A stretch of 64,000 nt of DNA from Antarcticirhabdus aurantiaca (lineage in GTDB: Bacteria; Pseudomonadota; Alphaproteobacteria; Rhizobiales; Rhizobiaceae): the NCBI RefSeq assembly GCF_009765365.1, contig NZ_VTOM01000004.1, positions 1 through 64,000 on the forward strand. Reading direction: 5' to 3'. A program made the translations under genes and the position numbers. Positions 7,789-15,892 of this stretch are shown in pieces. Numbering within the stretch: the first letter of the stretch is position 1; every line of letters starts with the position of its first letter. The notes beneath the pieces were generated by a model. The model had not been told where the DNA came from. It worked only from the letters and a program-made list of their open reading frames with translations, and searched no databases.

Positions 7789-7890
7789 ATGACCGCACCA
7801 GCGGCCATCGGCGCCAACGCCGTCGAGGCGCATGCCGATCCCCTCGCCGAACGGGCGAACGAGAGGATGCGTGGGGAGCGCGGGGCATGA
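7789..7890 (+). CDS. Possible 33-residue leader or remnant peptide
   Basis: A short ATG frame (MTAPAAIGANAVEAH...RGERGA) ends in a TGA that overlaps the ATG of the dehydrogenase gene as ATGA, the arrangement seen throughout this locus for translationally coupled genes. The region has no other gene: 7485-7886 otherwise holds only the terminator and the repeat cluster. It may be the fused remnant of a deleted gene, a leader peptide or chance. Composition is uninformative. Confidence 0.25.
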   Translation: MTAPAAIGANAVEAHADPLAERANERMRGERGA

Positions 7891-8963
7891 GCGACCCCGC
7901 GGGCGTATCCGCCTCCGACCTCGCCGCCTTCGTCGCCCGCGCCCTCGATCGCTGCGGCTTGCCGGGCGAGGACGCCGCGGCCGTCGCCGAGCTGATGACG
8001 CAAGCCGACCTGACCGGCGCGGACGCCCACGGCATCTTCCGACTGCCGCAATATGTCCGACGCCTGGAGGCCGGCGGCGTCAATCCGCGCCCCGCGATCC
8101 GCGTGAGCCGGACGGCCCCGGCGACGGCGCTCGTCGACGGCGACAACGGCATGGGCCACCTCGTGATGAAGCGGGCGGCCGAGACGGCGATCGAGATGGC
8201 GCGCGAGACGGGCGTCGCCTGGGTCGGCGCGCGGCGCTCCAACCATGCCGGCCCGGCTGCCCTCTACGCCTCGATGCCCCTGGCGGCCGGCATGATCGGC
8301 CTCTACAGCGCGGTGGCCAGCGCCAACCACATGGCGGTCTGGGGCGGATCCGAGCCGCTGCTCGGCACCAACCCGCTGGCGGTCGCCATTCCCGCCCTGT
8401 CCGAGCCGCCAGTGGTCCTCGACATCGCGACTACCGTCGTTTCCTACGGCACGATCAAGAACTACGCGCTGAACAGCCGGACGCTGCCGCCGGGCTGGCT
8501 CATCGAGCGCGCGACCGGCGAGCCGCTGCTCGATCCCAAGCGCAGCTCCGAGGGCATCCTGCAGCCGGTCGGCGGCTACAAGGGCAGCGGCCTCGCCCTC
8601 GTTCTCGGCCTTCTCGCCGGCACCCTGAACGGCGCCGCCTTCGGCCGAAACGTCGTCGACTTCAACGCCGACGCCTCCAGCGAGACCAACACAGGCCACT
8701 TCATCCTGGCGCTCGACGTGTCCCGCTTCATGCCGCTCGCCGCCTTCGGCGAGGCCGTCGACCGGGACCTCCAGGGCCTCAAGGCCTCGCAGCGGATGCC
8801 GGGCGTCGACGTGATCCGGCTTCCCGGCTCGGACCGCGAGCGGCGGGTGCGCGAGCGCGGCCGGAACGGCATTCCGATCCCCGCGCCGCTCCTCGCCGAC
8901 CTGCAGGCGCTGGCCGGGCGCCTTCGCATCGAGCCTCTCGTCGTGCAGAAGGAAGCGGGATGA
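7887..8963 (+). CDS. Ldh2-family (malate/lactate/ureidoglycolate-type) dehydrogenase
   Basis: 358 residues, within the usual 330-360 of the Ldh2/YlbC family. The ATG at 7887 has GGGGAG upstream; longer in-frame starts run into non-coding sequence. Family blocks are visible: HGIFRLPQYVRRLEAGG, DGDNGMGHLVMKRA, RRSNHAGPAALYA (the SNH block), NPLAVAIPA and GGYKGSGLALVLGLLAG. These NAD(P)+ enzymes oxidise 2-hydroxy acids to 2-oxo acids; relatives use malate, L-lactate, sulfolactate or ureidoglycolate, so the substrate cannot be read from sequence. It opens the catabolic island and lies 54 bp before a GntR gene. Confidence 0.85.
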   Translation: MSDPAGVSASDLAAFVARALDRCGLPGEDAAAVAELMTQADLTGADAHGIFRLPQYVRRLEAGGVNPRPAIRVSRTAPATALVDGDNGMGHLVMKRAAETAIEMARETGVAWVGARRSNHAGPAALYASMPLAAGMIGLYSAVASANHMAVWGGSEPLLGTNPLAVAIPALSEPPVVLDIATTVVSYGTIKNYALNSRTLPPGWLIERATGEPLLDPKRSSEGILQPVGGYKGSGLALVLGLLAGTLNGAAFGRNVVDFNADASSETNTGHFILALDVSRFMPLAAFGEAVDRDLQGLKASQRMPGVDVIRLPGSDRERRVRERGRNGIPIPAPLLADLQALAGRLRIEPLVVQKEAG

Positions 8964-9017
8964 CGTCGCTCGTCCTCCCGATCAGGGGCGGAGCGCGGGC
9001 GAAGGACTGGTAGCAGG

Positions 9018-9848
9018 ATGCAGGCGCGCGACCTTCCCCCTCTGCGAACGGCGATCGGCGCCCCGCTCTGGCTCCAGCTCAAGCATGCGCTGCGCGATCT
9101 GGCGACCTTTCACCTCAAGCCCGGCGACCAGATCCCCTCCGAGACGGAGATCGGCGAGCATTACGGCGTGTCGCGGATCACGGTCCGCCAGGCCGTGGCC
9201 TCGCTCGTGGACGAGGGCCTCCTGCACAAGCGGCAGGGTCGGGGCACCTTCGTCCTGGCACCGCGGCTGGCGGAAAACCTCGTCGGCGCCGGCCACTTCC
9301 TCCAGAGCGGCTTCGACGCGGCGCCGGGCGGGCAGATCGCCGTCGTCGGCACGGACAGCGTGCCCGCGCCGGACTGGCTGGCCGCCAAGCTCGGCCTCGA
9401 TCCGGGCGCCGAGGTCTTCAAGATCCGCAAGGTACTGACGCCCGCCGGCGAGGACCGGGCAGCCTACCGGACGACCTTCGTTCCGGCCGCGCTGGCGCCC
9501 AGGCTCCTCGCCATGGACCTCGCCCGGCCGATGCACGCGATCCTCGAGGACAGCTTCGGGCTCGCGGCCGTCGGCGCCGACGAGATCATCGAGTTCATCG
9601 TCGCCGACGCGTTTCGCGCCGACATGCTCGGCGTCGAGCCCGGGCATCCGCTGATCCTCGTGGAGCGCATCGCCTATCTCGCCTCCGGCCAGCCGACCGA
9701 CTGCTCGCGCGCCTATTACAAGGCGGAGCGCTTCCGCTTCGAGCACCGCCTGACCAGGACCGAAGCGGCGGCCCCGCTCAGCCGGCATACTCCCGCCCCG
9801 CGCCGGTCGAGCGTCGTCGTCACCTCCTCCGACGCCGCTTCCACCTGA
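9018..9848 (+). CDS. GntR-family regulator, HutC subfamily (UTRA domain)
   Basis: 276 residues. The N-terminal winged HTH (about residues 15-80) contains FHLKPGDQIPSETEIGEHYG, VSRITVRQAVASLVDEGLL and RQGRGTFV, diagnostic for GntR. The C-terminal UTRA domain (about 95-250) shows VFKIRKV, LILVERIAYLASG and a final RFRFEHRL strand, marking the HutC branch that binds small carboxylates, amino acids or sugars. HutC-type proteins usually repress neighbouring catabolic genes. A palindrome, ATGTCCGGACAT, lies between this gene and the next and is a plausible binding site. Confidence 0.9.
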   Translation: MQARDLPPLRTAIGAPLWLQLKHALRDLATFHLKPGDQIPSETEIGEHYGVSRITVRQAVASLVDEGLLHKRQGRGTFVLAPRLAENLVGAGHFLQSGFDAAPGGQIAVVGTDSVPAPDWLAAKLGLDPGAEVFKIRKVLTPAGEDRAAYRTTFVPAALAPRLLAMDLARPMHAILEDSFGLAAVGADEIIEFIVADAFRADMLGVEPGHPLILVERIAYLASGQPTDCSRAYYKAERFRFEHRLTRTEAAAPLSRHTPAPRRSSVVVTSSDAAST

Positions 9849-9939
9849 AACGCGGCTCCTTCCCACCATGCCGGCGACGGCTCGTCGCGGCCGCGGCGCG
9901 TGCCCGCGCGGCTGGACAGCGCGACCCGTCTCCTCCATT

Positions 9940-9951
9940 ATGTCCGGACAT
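9940..9951. promoter_or_regulatory. Candidate operator ATGTCCGGACAT (site 1)
   Basis: A perfect 12-bp palindrome 40 bp upstream of the Gfo/Idh gene at 9992. The core TGTCCGGACA recurs at 12846 and, with one change, at 18407, all in promoter regions of this island. The length and TGT...ACA ends suit a GntR/HutC-type dimer. Confidence 0.55.
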
Positions 9952-9991
9952 TTTGCCGATCGCAGCTCTGTTCGAACGAAAGGGAAGTCTC

Positions 9992-11077
9992 ATGCGCTCC
10001 GTGGAAGTTGCCGTGATCGGAACGGGCTGGTGCGGCGGGATCCGTGCCGAAACGCTGTCGCGCTCGGCCCTCGTCGACAAGCTGCACATCTGCGAGATCC
10101 GCAAGGAGCGCCTCGCCGAGGTCCGCGCCCTCGTCAATCCGGCGAGCGCCACGACCGATTATCAGGACATTCTGCGCAACGACGCGATCGAGGTGGTGTA
10201 TATCTCGACGACGCCGGAATCGACGCACTTCCCGATCGCGCGCGACTGCCTGCGGGCCGGCAAGCACGTCCTCCTGGAAAAGCCGATCGCCATGGAGCTC
10301 TGGGAAGCGGACGAGCTGATCCAGACCGCCAAGCGCCAAGGCGTGAAGTTCACCATCGGCTATTCCCAGCGCTTCAACACCAAGATCGCCTACGCCAAGA
10401 AGAAGATCCAGGACGGAACCCTCGGGCGCGTCGTCAACGTCATGGTCAGCCGACACCTGTCGCGCAGCCTCGGCAAGAAGATCGCCCAGCGCGTCAAGCT
10501 CTCGCCCGCCGCGATGGAGTCGACCCACGACCTCGACTTCGTGTTCTGGCTCCTGGAGCCGGCCAAGCCCGTGCGCGTCTACAGCCAGGGCTCCTACGGC
10601 TACATGCAGGAGGTCAACGGCTCCTACGACTGCATGTGGACGACGGTGACGATGGACAACGGCATGCTCGTCGTGGTCGGCGGCGGCTGGAACCTGCCGC
10701 CGGCCTATCCGAACTATTGCGGCACCTGGATCGAGATCACCGGCACGGAGGGCGCGCTGATCCTCGACGACACGCAGCGCGACAACTGGCTGAGCACGGT
10801 GTCGGAGGGCACGCGCTTTCCCATGTCCACCATGCCGGGCGAGCAGGTGGACCACGTCTTCGCCGGGCAGATGGGGCCGGAAACCATCCATTTCCTCGAA
10901 TCCTGCCTCCTCGACCGCCCCGTGATGGTGGCGCCCGAGCACGCGCGCATGGTGATGCAGTCCTACTTGGCCGCGGACCTGTCGGCCGCGATCAACGAGC
11001 CCGTGGACCTGCCCCTCTCCAACCAGTCGCTCGCGACCATCGCCGACCTCCGGGAAGGCCTGCGCGAAGCGAGCTGA
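9992..11077 (+). CDS. Gfo/Idh/MocA-family NAD(P)-dependent oxidoreductase (1)
   Basis: 361 residues; the ATG at 9992 has AAGGGAAG upstream. The N-terminal Rossmann domain starts at VAVIGTGWCGGIRAE and contains the strand/loop LLEKPIAM, the EKP block that supplies the catalytic Lys in this family. The C-terminal alpha/beta domain includes ESTHDLDFVFWL, the place where the family's H/D motif sits. Members oxidise or reduce sugar (acid), inositol or ring-cleavage intermediates with NAD(P). Transcribed from the site 1 promoter and followed by a strong hairpin. A paralogue on the opposite strand (11243-12370) shares the same island. Confidence 0.85.
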   Translation: MRSVEVAVIGTGWCGGIRAETLSRSALVDKLHICEIRKERLAEVRALVNPASATTDYQDILRNDAIEVVYISTTPESTHFPIARDCLRAGKHVLLEKPIAMELWEADELIQTAKRQGVKFTIGYSQRFNTKIAYAKKKIQDGTLGRVVNVMVSRHLSRSLGKKIAQRVKLSPAAMESTHDLDFVFWLLEPAKPVRVYSQGSYGYMQEVNGSYDCMWTTVTMDNGMLVVVGGGWNLPPAYPNYCGTWIEITGTEGALILDDTQRDNWLSTVSEGTRFPMSTMPGEQVDHVFAGQMGPETIHFLESCLLDRPVMVAPEHARMVMQSYLAADLSAAINEPVDLPLSNQSLATIADLREGLREAS

Positions 11078-11084
11078 TCGCCGC

Positions 11085-11116
11085 GCATCCCGGCCCTGAT
11101 GACAGGGCCGGGATGC
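11085..11116. terminator. Perfect 14-bp hairpin between convergent oxidoreductase genes
   Basis: GCATCCCGGCCCTG - ATGA - CAGGGCCGGGATGC pairs perfectly, 7 bp after the stop of the plus-strand gene. It lies between two convergent genes and could terminate both transcripts. Confidence 0.75.
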
Positions 11117-11169
11117 TGGGATCTCATACCCCCGCGCCATTGTTTCGATCCGTCTTCCTTTCAGCTTCG

Positions 11170-11194
11170 TCATCCCGGGCCAAGCCCGGGAGGA
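11170..11194. repeat. Extragenic palindrome, CATCCCGGGC type
   Basis: CCCGGGC-CAA-GCCCGGG (7-bp arms at 11174-11180 and 11184-11190) flanked by GTCAT and GGACGA. This matches the short CGTCATCCCGGGC... palindromes found dispersed between genes in many alphaproteobacteria. Only one copy was seen in the window. Confidence 0.5.
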
Positions 11195-11242
11195 CGATCC
11201 TGAGATGGGGATGGAACAGGTCAAAGCATCGGCGCGGCGGTA

Positions 11243-12370
11243 TCATCCCTGGCGCAGATCCTCCGCCGAGACCGGCAGCGGGACCGGGCGGCCCGTGCGG
11301 GCGGACAGGTCCATGGCCATGGTAAGGAGGAGGTTGCGGTGGCCGTCCGCGGCGCTCGCATGCGGCGTCTTCTGGCCGGTGCAGAGCCGCTGATACCAGG
11401 ACACGGTCTCCTCGCGCATCGGCCCCCAGAGCTGGCCGAGATGGAGGTCGCCGGGCGGATAGCTCGTCAGGAAGTCGACGTGGCGCGGCTGACCTGGCGA
11501 CCAGCCGTCCGGACTGTAGCCCGCCCCTTGCGCGATCTCCGAAGCGAGGACGAGGTCGCGGTGGGTGTCCTCGATGTCGATGACGCCCTTCGTGCCGACG
11601 ATGCCGATCTCCAGCCCGTAGACCGAGCCCGGCCAGATCTCCGGCAGGCCCCAGGAGATGTTCATGCTCCAGATCGTGCCGTCGTCGAACTCGAAGATGC
11701 CGAAGGTCGAATCCTTGGTGCCGATGGCGCCGAGCACCTTGTCGGTAGAGCGCGCATAGACCGAGACCGGCTTTTTGCCCTCCATCAGCCAGAGCGACAT
11801 GTCGAGGCTGTGGGTGCCGGACACCACCATCGGCGTCAGGCTGGCGCGGTTGTTGGTGTTGCGCAAGGTCGCGATCGGCACCATGCGGTTCATGAAGGCG
11901 CGGGTGACGACCGAATGGACCTCGCCGATCTGGCCGGTCTGGAGCCGCTCCTTGACCGCCAGGAAGCGCCGGCGGAAGCGCTGGGTGTAGCCGACCACGG
12001 CGTCGACGCCGGCCGCCTCGATGGCGCCGAGGATCGAGGCCGACTCCGAAGCGTCGGTCGCCAGCGGCTTCTCGGTGAACAGCGCGTGCCCGCGTTCGGC
12101 GGCGGCGAGCGTCGGGCGCACGTGGTTGTTCTCGTCGGTGGCGACGATCACCGCGTTCACCTCGGGGCGGGCGACCAGTTCCTCGAGATCGGTGGTGAAG
12201 AAATCGGCGCCGCAGTCCTCCGCGAGCTTTCGCCCGACATCCTCGCGCACGTCGCACAACCCGATCCAGCCGATGCCGGGATAGTCGTGGGCGATCATTG
12301 CGCGGATGCGGCCGATCGTGCCGCAGCCGATGACGGCGAGGCCGATCTCGCGGCGGTTCTTGGCGCTCAT
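11243..12370 (-). CDS. Gfo/Idh/MocA-family NAD(P)-dependent oxidoreductase (2)
   Basis: 375 residues from the ATG at 12370, which follows GGAGGAGG; the longer open frame upstream reads through low-complexity Arg/Pro sequence. The Rossmann start is LAVIGCGTIGRIRAM, the EKP block is LFTEKPLATDASES, and SGTHSLDMSLWLMEG corresponds to the catalytic-domain segment seen in paralogue 1 (MESTHDLDFVFWLLE). The two proteins share long blocks, such as WGLPEIWPGS versus GWNLPPAYPN, so they arose by duplication and may act on successive or alternative intermediates. It faces away from the amidohydrolase gene at 13005 across a long control region. Confidence 0.85.
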   Translation of the reverse strand: MSAKNRREIGLAVIGCGTIGRIRAMIAHDYPGIGWIGLCDVREDVGRKLAEDCGADFFTTDLEELVARPEVNAVIVATDENNHVRPTLAAAERGHALFTEKPLATDASESASILGAIEAAGVDAVVGYTQRFRRRFLAVKERLQTGQIGEVHSVVTRAFMNRMVPIATLRNTNNRASLTPMVVSGTHSLDMSLWLMEGKKPVSVYARSTDKVLGAIGTKDSTFGIFEFDDGTIWSMNISWGLPEIWPGSVYGLEIGIVGTKGVIDIEDTHRDLVLASEIAQGAGYSPDGWSPGQPRHVDFLTSYPPGDLHLGQLWGPMREETVSWYQRLCTGQKTPHASAADGHRNLLLTMAMDLSARTGRPVPLPVSAEDLRQG

Positions 12371-13004
12371 TCCTGTCGTCCTCCTCCCAAAAGACAGCCG
12401 GCGCGCGGGCGCGGCACCGGCATCCGTCAGTGGTAGGCAAGAGAAAGACCGCACAAATACCGATATGATCTGATGATGGGGATCAGAATATTTGATTCCC
12501 GAAGCTCGTCAGCCGCCGATCGACTTGCGGCCACGGAAGCGCGACTCGCGCCCTCGCTCCAGACGCCGCCGGCGAACCGCCGCGGCAGGGTCGGCCGGCT
12601 CTCCATGCAGTCGCGCGCCGCGCCCCCCGCTCATATCGGGCAACAAGCTGATAAGGTTCGATCTTCCTGCCCTTTTCGGGAGCGGCCACATGCGTCCCGA
12701 TCCAACCGGGCGGCGGAATCCCCCGGTCTTTGAACGGCGCTTCTCCTCGTCGATGGCGCATCGGGGATGCTCACCCTCCGCCGGCCTGCAACCCCCTCGC
12801 CCTTGTCGACGCAGCGCCTTCGCGGATTTGCTCAGGCTTGCGAATTGTCCGGACATGTGTCTTGCTTGCCCTCACAAGACCAACGGCGGACCAACCGCCG
12901 ACACGAGGGAGCGGGCGCGGACAAGGATGCCGCCCCGGCCGCCGGGCCTGCCGCTTCGATGCGGGCCCCCGGCGATGGGCCGACCAGAGGCCCGGAGGAG
13001 ACGG
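12371..13004. other. Divergent control region (634 bp) between oxidoreductase and amidohydrolase
   Basis: No credible gene. An A/T-richer patch around 12450-12500 includes CTGAT...ATCAG half-sites and is the most likely promoter zone for the minus-strand gene. A second such patch lies near 12640-12665. The palindrome TGTCCGGACA lies at 12846-12855. The final 100 bp are very GC-rich and form the long 5' leader of the amidohydrolase gene. Confidence 0.5.
12846..12855. promoter_or_regulatory. Candidate operator TGTCCGGACA (site 2)
   Basis: Exact copy of the 10-bp core of site 1, about 150 bp upstream of the amidohydrolase gene at 13005. Context is ATTGTCCGGACATGT. Confidence 0.5.
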
Positions 13005-14084
13005 ATGACGGAACCGACGCCGGTGACACCGCGCCGGCCCCATGGGCTGGTGGTGGACACGCACACCCATTTCCTGCCCCCGAGCGCGCTCGGCCCCGCC
13101 ATGGCGGGGGAGCGCTGGCACGGCATCCAGTTCGGCCGCAACGCCCGCGGCAAGATCACCTCGACCGTCGGCGACGTGTCGCAGGAGGTGCCTTGGCCGA
13201 TGCCGATCGAGACGCCGGACGCGCGGATCGCCTCGCTCGACGACCGGCGCGTCGACGTCCACCTCATCTCGATCAGCCCGACGCTCTACTGGTACGGGCT
13301 CGGCGAGGCGGATGCCCGCAGCTTTGCCCGGACGACCAATGACGACCTCGCGGGAATCGTCTCGTCCCATCCGGACCGCTATGTCGGCCTCGGCTACCTG
13401 TCGCTGCAGGATCCGAAAGGGGCTGTGGCCGAACTGGAGCGCTGCGTGGGCCGGCTGGGCATGCCCGGCGTCATGGTCGGCACCAACGTCAACGGCCGCG
13501 ACTGGGACGATCCGGCGCTCATGCCGGTGCTGGAGGCGGCGCAGGCGCTCGGCGCGGTGGTCTACTTCCACCCCGCGCGCGGCCGGGCCGACCGCTGGCT
13601 GTCGAAGTACCACCTCTCCAACCTCATCGGGAACCCGCTGGAAACGGCGACGGCATTGGCCTGCCTGATCTTCGGCGGCGTCTTCGACAAGCTCCCGGAC
13701 CTCAAGACCTGCTTCGCCCATGCCGGCGGCTACGGGGTGCTGGGCGTCGGCCGGCTCGACCACGGCCACGAGGTCCGGCCCGAAGCGACGGGCATCGCCG
13801 CCATGCCTTCGGACTACGTCCGCCGCTGCTGGTTCGACACCATCACCCACAACGAGCGGGCGCTCCGCTACCTCGTCGACACCGTCGGCGCCGGCCAGGT
13901 CGTCCTCGGAAGCGACTATCCCGCCGACATGGGCGAGCCGCGGCCGGTCGACTGGATCGAGAGCTGCGACAGCCTTTCGGCGGGCGAGAAGCAGGCGATC
14001 CTCGGCACCAACGCCGTCGCGCTCTTCGGCCTCGAACGCTTCGCCACCGCCGGGACGGATGCCTCGGCGACCCGAGCCGCATGA
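13005..14084 (+). CDS. ACMSD-type amidohydrolase (decarboxylase family) 1
   Basis: 359 residues; the ATG at 13005 follows CGGAGGAG. This is an amidohydrolase-2 TIM barrel related to 2-amino-3-carboxymuconate-6-semialdehyde decarboxylase (ACMSD). Metal ligands are visible in order: DTHTHF near residue 20 (HxH), VYFHP, CFAHAGG and LGSDYPADMG (catalytic Asp). VGLGYLSLQDPKGAVAELER and NLIGNPLETATALACLIFGG are typical ACMSD blocks. Family members decarboxylate or hydrate ring-cleavage and hydroxybenzoate-type acids with Zn or Mn. It heads an operon with the Tct transporter, so the imported carboxylate, or a product of it, is the likely substrate. A second paralogue lies at 20286. Confidence 0.88.
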   Translation: MTEPTPVTPRRPHGLVVDTHTHFLPPSALGPAMAGERWHGIQFGRNARGKITSTVGDVSQEVPWPMPIETPDARIASLDDRRVDVHLISISPTLYWYGLGEADARSFARTTNDDLAGIVSSHPDRYVGLGYLSLQDPKGAVAELERCVGRLGMPGVMVGTNVNGRDWDDPALMPVLEAAQALGAVVYFHPARGRADRWLSKYHLSNLIGNPLETATALACLIFGGVFDKLPDLKTCFAHAGGYGVLGVGRLDHGHEVRPEATGIAAMPSDYVRRCWFDTITHNERALRYLVDTVGAGQVVLGSDYPADMGEPRPVDWIESCDSLSAGEKQAILGTNAVALFGLERFATAGTDASATRAA

Positions 14085-14164
14085 CGCAAACGCCTCCCGC
14101 GGCCGGTCGGAGGTCCGGCCGCGAGCGGCCACGACCAACGCCACGACGAATGGGAGGAACTGCA

Positions 14165-15265
14165 ATGAGAACCGTTTCGATGAACCGGCGCCGCATCCTT
14201 TGCGCCGCCTCCGCGGCGGCGATGGCGCTCGCCGGCCTGCCGGCCCTCGCCCAGGAGGCCGCCGCGCCCGCCCCCGCTCCCCTGCCCCAGCTCACCGACG
14301 GCAAGCTGCCGGCGCTCGCCGACGGCTTCCCGAGCCGGCAGATCGTGCTCCTCGTCGTCGACGAGCCGGGCTCCACCGACAGCGTCTTCGCCAGCCAGCT
14401 CGCGGAGGCCGCCTCGAAAATCTCGCCCCAGCCGGTGGTGGTCGAGCACCGCATCGACTTCACCAACTTCGGCACCTGGGAGGCCCTCGCCTGGGTGAAG
14501 GACCAGGGCGACATCGCCTCGCAGGGCTACATCAGCTTCATCTACACGCTCCCCGACGCGACGATCGATCTCCTGGCGATCGACATCGAGAGCCAGGTGG
14601 GCGTCGGCCTGGACGACCTCAACGGTATCGTCGGTGCCGAGCGCGTGCCCATCGTCATGATCCAGCGCACCGGCGCGCCCTGGGGCGACACGCTGGACGG
14701 GCTCGTCGCCTATGCCAAGGAGAACCCCGCCAAGGTGCGCCACATCTCGGGCGGCCCCGGCAGCGGCCACGACGCCACCATGCAGGCCTGGGTCCGGCGC
14801 CTCGGGATCCAGGTCAACGACATCATCGGCGGCACGCCGGCCGAGCGGGCGCTCGCCGTCGCCTCCGGCGAGGGCGACATCAACACCTCGCCGGTCGACG
14901 TCTTCCAGCCGCACATGGATGCCGGCCGCGTCGTGCCGCTGATGGTGTCCGGCAAGGACCTGCCGCCGCCCTGGGACAAGCTGCCGAGCGCGCAAGGGAG
15001 CCTCGGCTGGACCGACGACCCCTTCGGCCAGGTGCGCGCCGTCGCCGGCTCGCCGGACGTTCCGGCCGAGCACCGGCAATGGCTGAACGACCTCTACCGC
15101 CTCGCCATGCAGGACCCCGACTACCGCCGCAAGCGCGAGCAGATCAGCGGCCTCCAGATCATGGACCTCGACCATGACGGGCTGAACCAGCTCGCCGAAA
15201 CGGCGATCGAGACGGTCAAGCCGATCTACCAGGAGAAGGGCATCTACTGGGCCGACGCGCAGTAG
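14165..15265 (+). CDS. tctC: Tripartite tricarboxylate transporter substrate-binding protein (Bug/TctC family)
   Basis: 366 residues, ATG at 14165 preceded by GGGAGGAACTGCA. An N-terminal signal with an Arg-rich n-region (NRRRILCAASAAA) and cleavage near ALAQE suggests export, possibly by Tat. The mature protein shows the Bug-family order: GFPSRQIVLLVV, then VVVEHRI, GTWEALAWV, a central MIQRTGAPWGDTLDGLV, and HISGGPGSGHDATMQAWVR. It binds a carboxylate in the periplasm and delivers it to TctAB, encoded directly downstream. A large intercistronic hairpin separates it from tctB. Confidence 0.85.
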   Translation: MRTVSMNRRRILCAASAAAMALAGLPALAQEAAAPAPAPLPQLTDGKLPALADGFPSRQIVLLVVDEPGSTDSVFASQLAEAASKISPQPVVVEHRIDFTNFGTWEALAWVKDQGDIASQGYISFIYTLPDATIDLLAIDIESQVGVGLDDLNGIVGAERVPIVMIQRTGAPWGDTLDGLVAYAKENPAKVRHISGGPGSGHDATMQAWVRRLGIQVNDIIGGTPAERALAVASGEGDINTSPVDVFQPHMDAGRVVPLMVSGKDLPPPWDKLPSAQGSLGWTDDPFGQVRAVAGSPDVPAEHRQWLNDLYRLAMQDPDYRRKREQISGLQIMDLDHDGLNQLAETAIETVKPIYQEKGIYWADAQ

Positions 15266-15284
15266 GAAAGCCGCTCCCTTCCGC

Positions 15285-15326
15285 GGGCGGCCGCGCCCCT
15301 CCCCAAGCCACCGGGCGCGGCCGCCC
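15285..15326 (+). promoter_or_regulatory. Intercistronic 14-bp inverted repeat between tctC and tctB
   Basis: GGGCGGCCGCGCCC and GGGCGCGGCCGCCC pair perfectly across a 14-nt loop. The position, after the binding-protein gene and before the permease genes, is where many importer operons carry an RNA-stabilising or attenuating hairpin that gives more binding protein than permease. Confidence 0.55.
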
Positions 15327-15359
15327 CCTCCTCCATCCATCGCCAGCGGAACAAAGCCC

Positions 15360-15878
15360 ATGGACCGGCGCATCGACGTCGCCATCTCGGCGATCTTCGT
15401 TTTCTTCGGCCTCTTCGTGATCGCCGAGGCCACCACGATCAAGGCCGGCCTCTACACCGACCCGATCGGCCCGCGCGCCTTCTTCTACGGCTGCGGCGCG
15501 ATCTTCGTCGCCGGCGGCCTCTTCAACATCGCCCAGCGCCTGCGCGGCTGGCGGGCGAGCCCCGGCCACATGGTGCCGATGGAAGGTGTCGCCGACGAGG
15601 AAGGCCACCCCGCCTCCTTCGGGCGGGCCGCCACGATCGCCGGGCTCAGCCTCGCCTACACGCTGACGCTGGTGCCGCTCGGCTTCCTGATCGCGACACC
15701 CCTCTACATCCTGGCCTGCCTTCGCGTGCTCCGCCAACGCAACTGGCTGTTCAACGCCGCCCTCGCCCTCGGCTTCACGCTCTTCTTCTACGTCGTCTTC
15801 GCCCAAGGGCTCGGCGTCTGGCTGCCGGTCGGCCCCTTCACGACGCTGTTCCGAGATCTCGGCTGGATCATTCTTTGA
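15360..15878 (+). CDS. tctB: Tripartite tricarboxylate transporter, small permease subunit TctB
   Basis: 172 residues. Four hydrophobic segments (about residues 6-25, 38-56, 80-112 and 125-150) and the start RRIDVAISAIFVFFGLFVI fit the 4-TM TctB family. It forms the inner-membrane complex with TctA, 14 bp downstream. Confidence 0.85.
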   Translation: MDRRIDVAISAIFVFFGLFVIAEATTIKAGLYTDPIGPRAFFYGCGAIFVAGGLFNIAQRLRGWRASPGHMVPMEGVADEEGHPASFGRAATIAGLSLAYTLTLVPLGFLIATPLYILACLRVLRQRNWLFNAALALGFTLFFYVVFAQGLGVWLPVGPFTTLFRDLGWIIL

Positions 15879-15892
15879 GGACCTGAACGCCC

